Assembly (NCBI RefSeq): GCF_025145845.1
Contig: NZ_CP102253.1
Location: 3,224,001 to 3,288,000 of the forward strand
From: Alistipes shahii WAL 8301
GTDB taxonomy: Bacteria; Bacteroidota; Bacteroidia; Bacteroidales; Rikenellaceae
Reading direction: 5' to 3'
DNA: 64,000 nucleotides
Shown: positions 60,684 to 64,000 of the stretch, one piece after another
How the letters are laid out: the number at the start of each line of letters is the position of its first letter
How positions within the stretch are numbered: position 1 is the stretch's first letter
Position numbers and translations under genes: made by a program
The notes under the pieces: generated by a model
What the model was told of the DNA's origin: nothing
Seen by the model: the letters and a program-made list of their open reading frames with translations, nothing else
The model's database searches: none

Positions 60684-61352
60684 ATGGCTCGCTTCAATAA
60701 AATGCAAGTTCTGGAGGCCATCGGTAAGACCGGCATGGTTCCCGTATTCTATCATGCCGACGCCGACGTGGCCGAGCAGGTCGTGAAAGCCTGCTACGAA
60801 GGCGGCGTGCGCGCTTTCGAGTTCACCAACCGCGGCGATTTCGCTTCGGAGGTGTTCATCCGTCTGGTGAAATTCGCCGCCGCGGAGTGCCCGGAGATGA
60901 TCCTGGGCATCGGTTCGGTGGTCGACGCCCCGACGGCCGCGATGTACATGCAGTACGGCGCCAACTTCGTCGTGGGTCCCTACCTGAACGCCGAGGTGGC
61001 CAGGGTCTGCAACCGCCATCTGGTTCCCTACACCCCTGGCTGCGGTTCGGTGACGGAGATCGGCACGGCGCAGGAACTGGGCTGCGACCTGACGAAGGTT
61101 TTCCCCGCGGGCAACGTGGGCGGTCCGTCGTTCGTCAAGAACGTCAAGGCCCCGCTGCCGTGGTCGAACATCATGGCCACCGGAGCGGTGGAACCCACCG
61201 AGGAGAACCTCACGGCGTGGTTCAAGGCCGGCGTTTATTGCGTGGGCATGGGCTCGCAGCTCTTCCCGAAAGAGGTCGTCGCCGTGAAGGACTGGGCGGC
61301 GATCACCGAAAAATGCCGTTTCGCTCTGGACGTGATCGCCCGGGTGCGTTAA
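60684..61352 (+). CDS. eda: KDPG/KHG aldolase
   Basis: A 222-residue class I aldolase splitting KDPG into pyruvate and glyceraldehyde 3-phosphate. The general base Glu lies in GGVRAFEFTNRGDF, the pyruvate-binding segment is VPYTPGCGSVTEI, and the Schiff-base Lys is in LTKVFPAGNVGG. GSVVDAPTAAMYMQYGANFVVGP completes the TIM barrel. Normal length. A GC hairpin without T-run lies between it and the transporter gene. Confidence 0.97.
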   Translation: MARFNKMQVLEAIGKTGMVPVFYHADADVAEQVVKACYEGGVRAFEFTNRGDFASEVFIRLVKFAAAECPEMILGIGSVVDAPTAAMYMQYGANFVVGPYLNAEVARVCNRHLVPYTPGCGSVTEIGTAQELGCDLTKVFPAGNVGGPSFVKNVKAPLPWSNIMATGAVEPTEENLTAWFKAGVYCVGMGSQLFPKEVVAVKDWAAITEKCRFALDVIARVR

Positions 61353-61374
61353 AACCGATTCCGTAAGTTCGGTA

Positions 61375-61405
61375 GTCCGGCGGCGGCCCCGCTCCGCCGC
61401 CGGAC
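61375..61405 (+). other. Intra-operon hairpin between eda and the transporter gene
   Basis: GTCCGGCGGCGG (61375-61386) pairs perfectly with CCGCCGCCGGAC (61394-61405). No T-run, so it is more likely an mRNA stability or processing element than a terminator. Confidence 0.6.
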
Positions 61406-61456
61406 GCCGTTCCTACGGCTCACCAATTCCTGAACACTACTTAATTAAACCCCATA

Positions 61457-62914
61457 ATGACAAACAACAAATCGACTCTCGCTGGGAAGATGACGCAGTA
61501 TCGCTGGATCATCTGTGCGATGCTCTTCTTCGCAACGACTGTTAACTACCTCGACCGTCAGGTGCTCTCGCTGACGTGGGACGAGTTCATCAAGCCCGAA
61601 TTCCACTGGAACGAGTACCACTACGGGCTGATCACTTCGATCTTCTCGATCGTCTATGCCGTCTGCATGCTCTTCGCGGGCCGTTTCATCGACTGGATGG
61701 GCACCAAGAAAGGTTATCTGTGGGCCATCGGCGTCTGGTCGATGGGAGCCTGCATGCACGCCCTTTGCGGCATCGCCACCGAGGCATGGGTGGGGCTTCC
61801 CGACGCCGCCGCGCTGCGCGCCGTCGAGGCCGGGTCGGCCCTGGCCGCGACCATCGCCATGGTCAGCATGTATTTCTTCATCGCCGCGCGCTGCATCCTC
61901 GCCCTGGGCGAGGCGGGCAACTTCCCGGCAGCCATCAAGGTGACCGCCGAGTACTTCCCCAAGAAGGACCGCGCCTACGCCACCTCGATCTTCAATGCCG
62001 GCGCTTCGATCGGCGCGCTGTTCGCCCCGCTGACCATTCCGCTGCTGGCGAAGGCCTGGGGCTGGGAGATGGCCTTCATCGTGATCGGCGCCCTGGGCTT
62101 CGTCTGGATGGGCTTCTGGGTCTTCATGTACAAGAAACCCTCGGACCACCCGAAGGTGAATGCCGCCGAGCTGGAGTATATCGAGCAGGACCAGCACGAA
62201 GTGGTCGACGGCGAGACGGTCGGCAAGGAGCAGGAGGGCGAGAAGATCTCGTTCTGGAGAACGCTCTCGTTCAAACAGACGTGGGCCTTCGCCTTCGGCA
62301 AGTTTATGACCGACGGCGTGTGGTGGTTCTTCCTCTTCTGGACCCCCTCGTACCTCAATTCGCAGTTCGGGATCAAGATGTCCGAAGGGCTGGGCGTGGC
62401 GCTGATCTTCACGCTTTATGCCATCACGATGCTGTCGATCTACGGCGGCAAGCTTCCGACGATCATCATCAACAAGACGGGGCTGAACCCCTATGCGGCA
62501 CGCATGCGCGCCATGCTGATCTTCGCGTTCATTCCGCTGCTGGTGCTGCTGGCGCAGCCCATGGGCACGATCTCGCCGTGGTTCCCGATCATCCTGATCG
62601 GTCTGGGCGGCGCGGCGCACCAGTCGTGGTCGGCCAATATCTTCTCGACCATCGGCGACATGTTCCCCAAGTCGGCGATCGCCACCGTGACGGGCATCGG
62701 CGGCATGGCCGGCGGCGTAGGCTCGATGATCCTGCAATGGTTCGCCGGCTGGCTGTTCGTATATGCCGACGAAACGGCGATGCAGTTCATGGGTTTCGAG
62801 GGTAAGCCCGCCGGATATTTCGTCGTCTTCTGCATCTGCGCCGTGGCTTACCTCATCGGCTGGATCGTGATGAAGACGCTGGTTCCGAAATACAAACCGA
62901 TTGTATTGGATTAA
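61457..62914 (+). CDS. exuT: MFS hexuronate transporter (ExuT-like)
   Basis: A 485-residue major facilitator with twelve hydrophobic helices. NYLDRQVLSLTWDEFIKPEFHWNEYHYGLI in the first loop and GRFIDWMGTKKGYLWAIGVWSMGA (loop 2-3 motif) fit the anion:cation symporter branch with ExuT. A central cytoplasmic loop (YIEQDQHEVVDGETVGKEQEGEK) is hydrophilic. Helix 4 carries AARCILALGEAGNFPAAIKVTAEYFPKKDRAYATSIFNAG, typical of hexuronate/galactonate carriers. It follows eda and precedes uxaB, which supports glucuronate or galacturonate uptake. Confidence 0.92.
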   Translation: MTNNKSTLAGKMTQYRWIICAMLFFATTVNYLDRQVLSLTWDEFIKPEFHWNEYHYGLITSIFSIVYAVCMLFAGRFIDWMGTKKGYLWAIGVWSMGACMHALCGIATEAWVGLPDAAALRAVEAGSALAATIAMVSMYFFIAARCILALGEAGNFPAAIKVTAEYFPKKDRAYATSIFNAGASIGALFAPLTIPLLAKAWGWEMAFIVIGALGFVWMGFWVFMYKKPSDHPKVNAAELEYIEQDQHEVVDGETVGKEQEGEKISFWRTLSFKQTWAFAFGKFMTDGVWWFFLFWTPSYLNSQFGIKMSEGLGVALIFTLYAITMLSIYGGKLPTIIINKTGLNPYAARMRAMLIFAFIPLLVLLAQPMGTISPWFPIILIGLGGAAHQSWSANIFSTIGDMFPKSAIATVTGIGGMAGGVGSMILQWFAGWLFVYADETAMQFMGFEGKPAGYFVVFCICAVAYLIGWIVMKTLVPKYKPIVLD

Positions 62915-62933
62915 CTTAAAAACCGGACATACA

Positions 62934-64000
62934 ATGATCAAGCAACTGAACAAGTCGACCGTCGAAACGGTCGGCCGCCCCGTTCGCATCCTGCAATTCG
63001 GCGAAGGCAACTTCTTGAGAGCCTTCGTGGACTGGCAGATCGACATCGCCAACGAGAAGGGCGTCATGGATGCAGGCGTGGCCGTTTGCCAGCCGATCAT
63101 CGACCCCGAGCGCAAGGTGCTGGGGATGATCGACCTGATGCACCGGCAGGACAACATGTACCACGTCTATCTGGAGGGCATCGAGAACAAACGGCCCAAG
63201 AAGGACGTGCGGCTGGTGAAGAGCATCATGGATTCGTTCAATCCCTATGTGGACTATGCGAAATACGAGGCGTATTTCCTCTCGCCGGAGCTGAAGATCA
63301 CCATTTCGAACACCACCGAGGCGGGCATCCGCTACGAGGAGGGCGACGACCTGACGGCCTGTCCGCCGAAATCGTACCCCGCCAAGATGACGGCGCTGCT
63401 GTACAAGCGGTTCAAACATTTCAACGGCGACCCGACCAAGGGCCTTTGCATCATCTGCTGCGAGCTGATCGAGAACAACGGCTCGACGCTCCACGAATAC
63501 GTCATCAGACACGCCGAATACCACAAGCTCGGGCAGGATTTCATCGACTGGGTCGAAAACAGCTGCCACTTCTGCGACACGCTCGTGGACCGCATCGTCC
63601 CGGGTTTCCCGCGCGAGCAGATCGGCGAGATCAGGGAGGAGATCGGCTATGACGACAACCTTGTGGTGAAGGCCGAATTGTACCACTTGTGGGCTATCGG
63701 CGGTCCGGGCTACAAGGAGGTGATGAAGGAGCTGCCGCTGGACAAGGCGGGGCTGCATGTGATCTTCATTCCGTCGATCAAGCAGTTCCGCGACAAGAAG
63801 GTCCGCATCCTGAACGGGTCGCATACGGGCATGGTGCCCATCGCCCTGCAAATGGGCTGCGAGACGGTGATGGACGCTTTCAATACGCCCGACATCGAGC
63901 GGTTCGTCAACGACATGGTTGCCGAGGAGGTGATCCCGATGATCGACGAGGACCGGGACGAGCTGAAGAAGTTCGCCGCCGGGATTCTGGAGCGTTTCTA
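62934..64000 (+). CDS. uxaB: Tagaturonate/fructuronate reductase, cut by the window edge
   Basis: The first 355 residues of a mannitol-dehydrogenase family oxidoreductase that reduces D-tagaturonate to D-altronate with NADH. It begins MIKQLNKSTVETVGRPVRILQFGEGNFLRAF, with the NAD motif GEGNF; the catalytic domain shows KVRILNGSHTGMVPIALQMGCETV, with the active Lys region SIKQFRDKKVRILNG. The frame is still open at the last base (…ILERF). It starts 19 bases after the transporter gene. UxuB-type fructuronate reductase is related; the name UxaB is chosen from the family pattern of this locus. Confidence 0.93.
   Translation, partial: MIKQLNKSTVETVGRPVRILQFGEGNFLRAFVDWQIDIANEKGVMDAGVAVCQPIIDPERKVLGMIDLMHRQDNMYHVYLEGIENKRPKKDVRLVKSIMDSFNPYVDYAKYEAYFLSPELKITISNTTEAGIRYEEGDDLTACPPKSYPAKMTALLYKRFKHFNGDPTKGLCIICCELIENNGSTLHEYVIRHAEYHKLGQDFIDWVENSCHFCDTLVDRIVPGFPREQIGEIREEIGYDDNLVVKAELYHLWAIGGPGYKEVMKELPLDKAGLHVIFIPSIKQFRDKKVRILNGSHTGMVPIALQMGCETVMDAFNTPDIERFVNDMVAEEVIPMIDEDRDELKKFAAGILERF

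Overview
The window looks like chromosome of a GC-rich member of the Bacteroidales, most like Alistipes (Rikenellaceae). This is an inference from family content and signals: a fused SecDF, DUF4831 and DUF4861 proteins, a Wza/BY-kinase pair, two type II topoisomerases, and many promoters of the Bacteroidetes type (TTTG or TTG, 19-21 bases, then TAnnTTTG, often written TATCTTTG). Shine-Dalgarno sequences are rare and many genes overlap by ATGA. No rRNA, tRNA, CRISPR array, prophage or transposase was recognised. It is mostly housekeeping chromosome, with small accessory patches in the long intergenic spaces.

Layout. 1-1.6 kb: a small helix-turn-helix gene, then 1.3 kb without genes that holds a 220-base direct repeat about 95% identical between copies. 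1.6-8 kb: dnaK, an SMR exporter, an EamA transporter on the opposite strand, and secDF. 8-14.8 kb: a dense plus-strand cluster (YbbR-like, coaE, folP, LolD-like ATPase, a membrane-anchored subtilase, a TIGR02757 protein, trmN6, DUF4831, an AlkD-like protein). 14.8-22.4 kb: a minus-strand cluster (in transcription order a LytM-fold protein, dxr, rseP, LUD protein, lipoprotein, radA; then a UXS-like epimerase and thioredoxin). 22.5-27.6 kb: a nucleotidyltransferase, then on the minus strand Wza lipoprotein, BY-kinase and a HAD protein for exopolysaccharide work. 27.7-32 kb: a maltose operon (pgmB, maltose phosphorylase, GH13 amylase). 32-37.3 kb: TPM protein, LemA, a second EamA transporter, and a TonB-type outer-membrane receptor. 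37.7-49.3 kb: plsC, parE, parC, aroK, murI, ftsK, LolA-like protein and a retropepsin-like protein. 49.3-51.1 kb: an AT-richer patch with two orphan genes that carry near-identical terminators. 51.5-55.4 kb: gyrA and a TPR protein. 55.7-64 kb: a hexuronate catabolic locus.

The hexuronate locus is the clearest pathway. UxaC isomerises glucuronate or galacturonate, UxaB reduces tagaturonate or fructuronate, two KDG kinases phosphorylate 2-keto-3-deoxygluconate, Eda cleaves KDPG to pyruvate and glyceraldehyde 3-phosphate, and an ExuT-like MFS carrier imports the sugar. A DUF4861 lipoprotein and the second kinase are transcribed divergently. The dehydratase (UxaA/UxuA) is not in the window and may lie beyond its right edge, where uxaB is cut off.

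No wholly new multi-gene system could be shown. The strongest oddities are a UXS-like epimerase with Leu in place of its catalytic Tyr, a LytM protein without metal ligands, a perfect 21-base-pair hairpin across the ftsK stop codon, a tiny ORF coupled to uxaC, a trmN6 gene without a usable ATG, a possible structured RNA between radA and the epimerase gene, and a family of AT-rich micro-repeats that supply the last codons of several genes.
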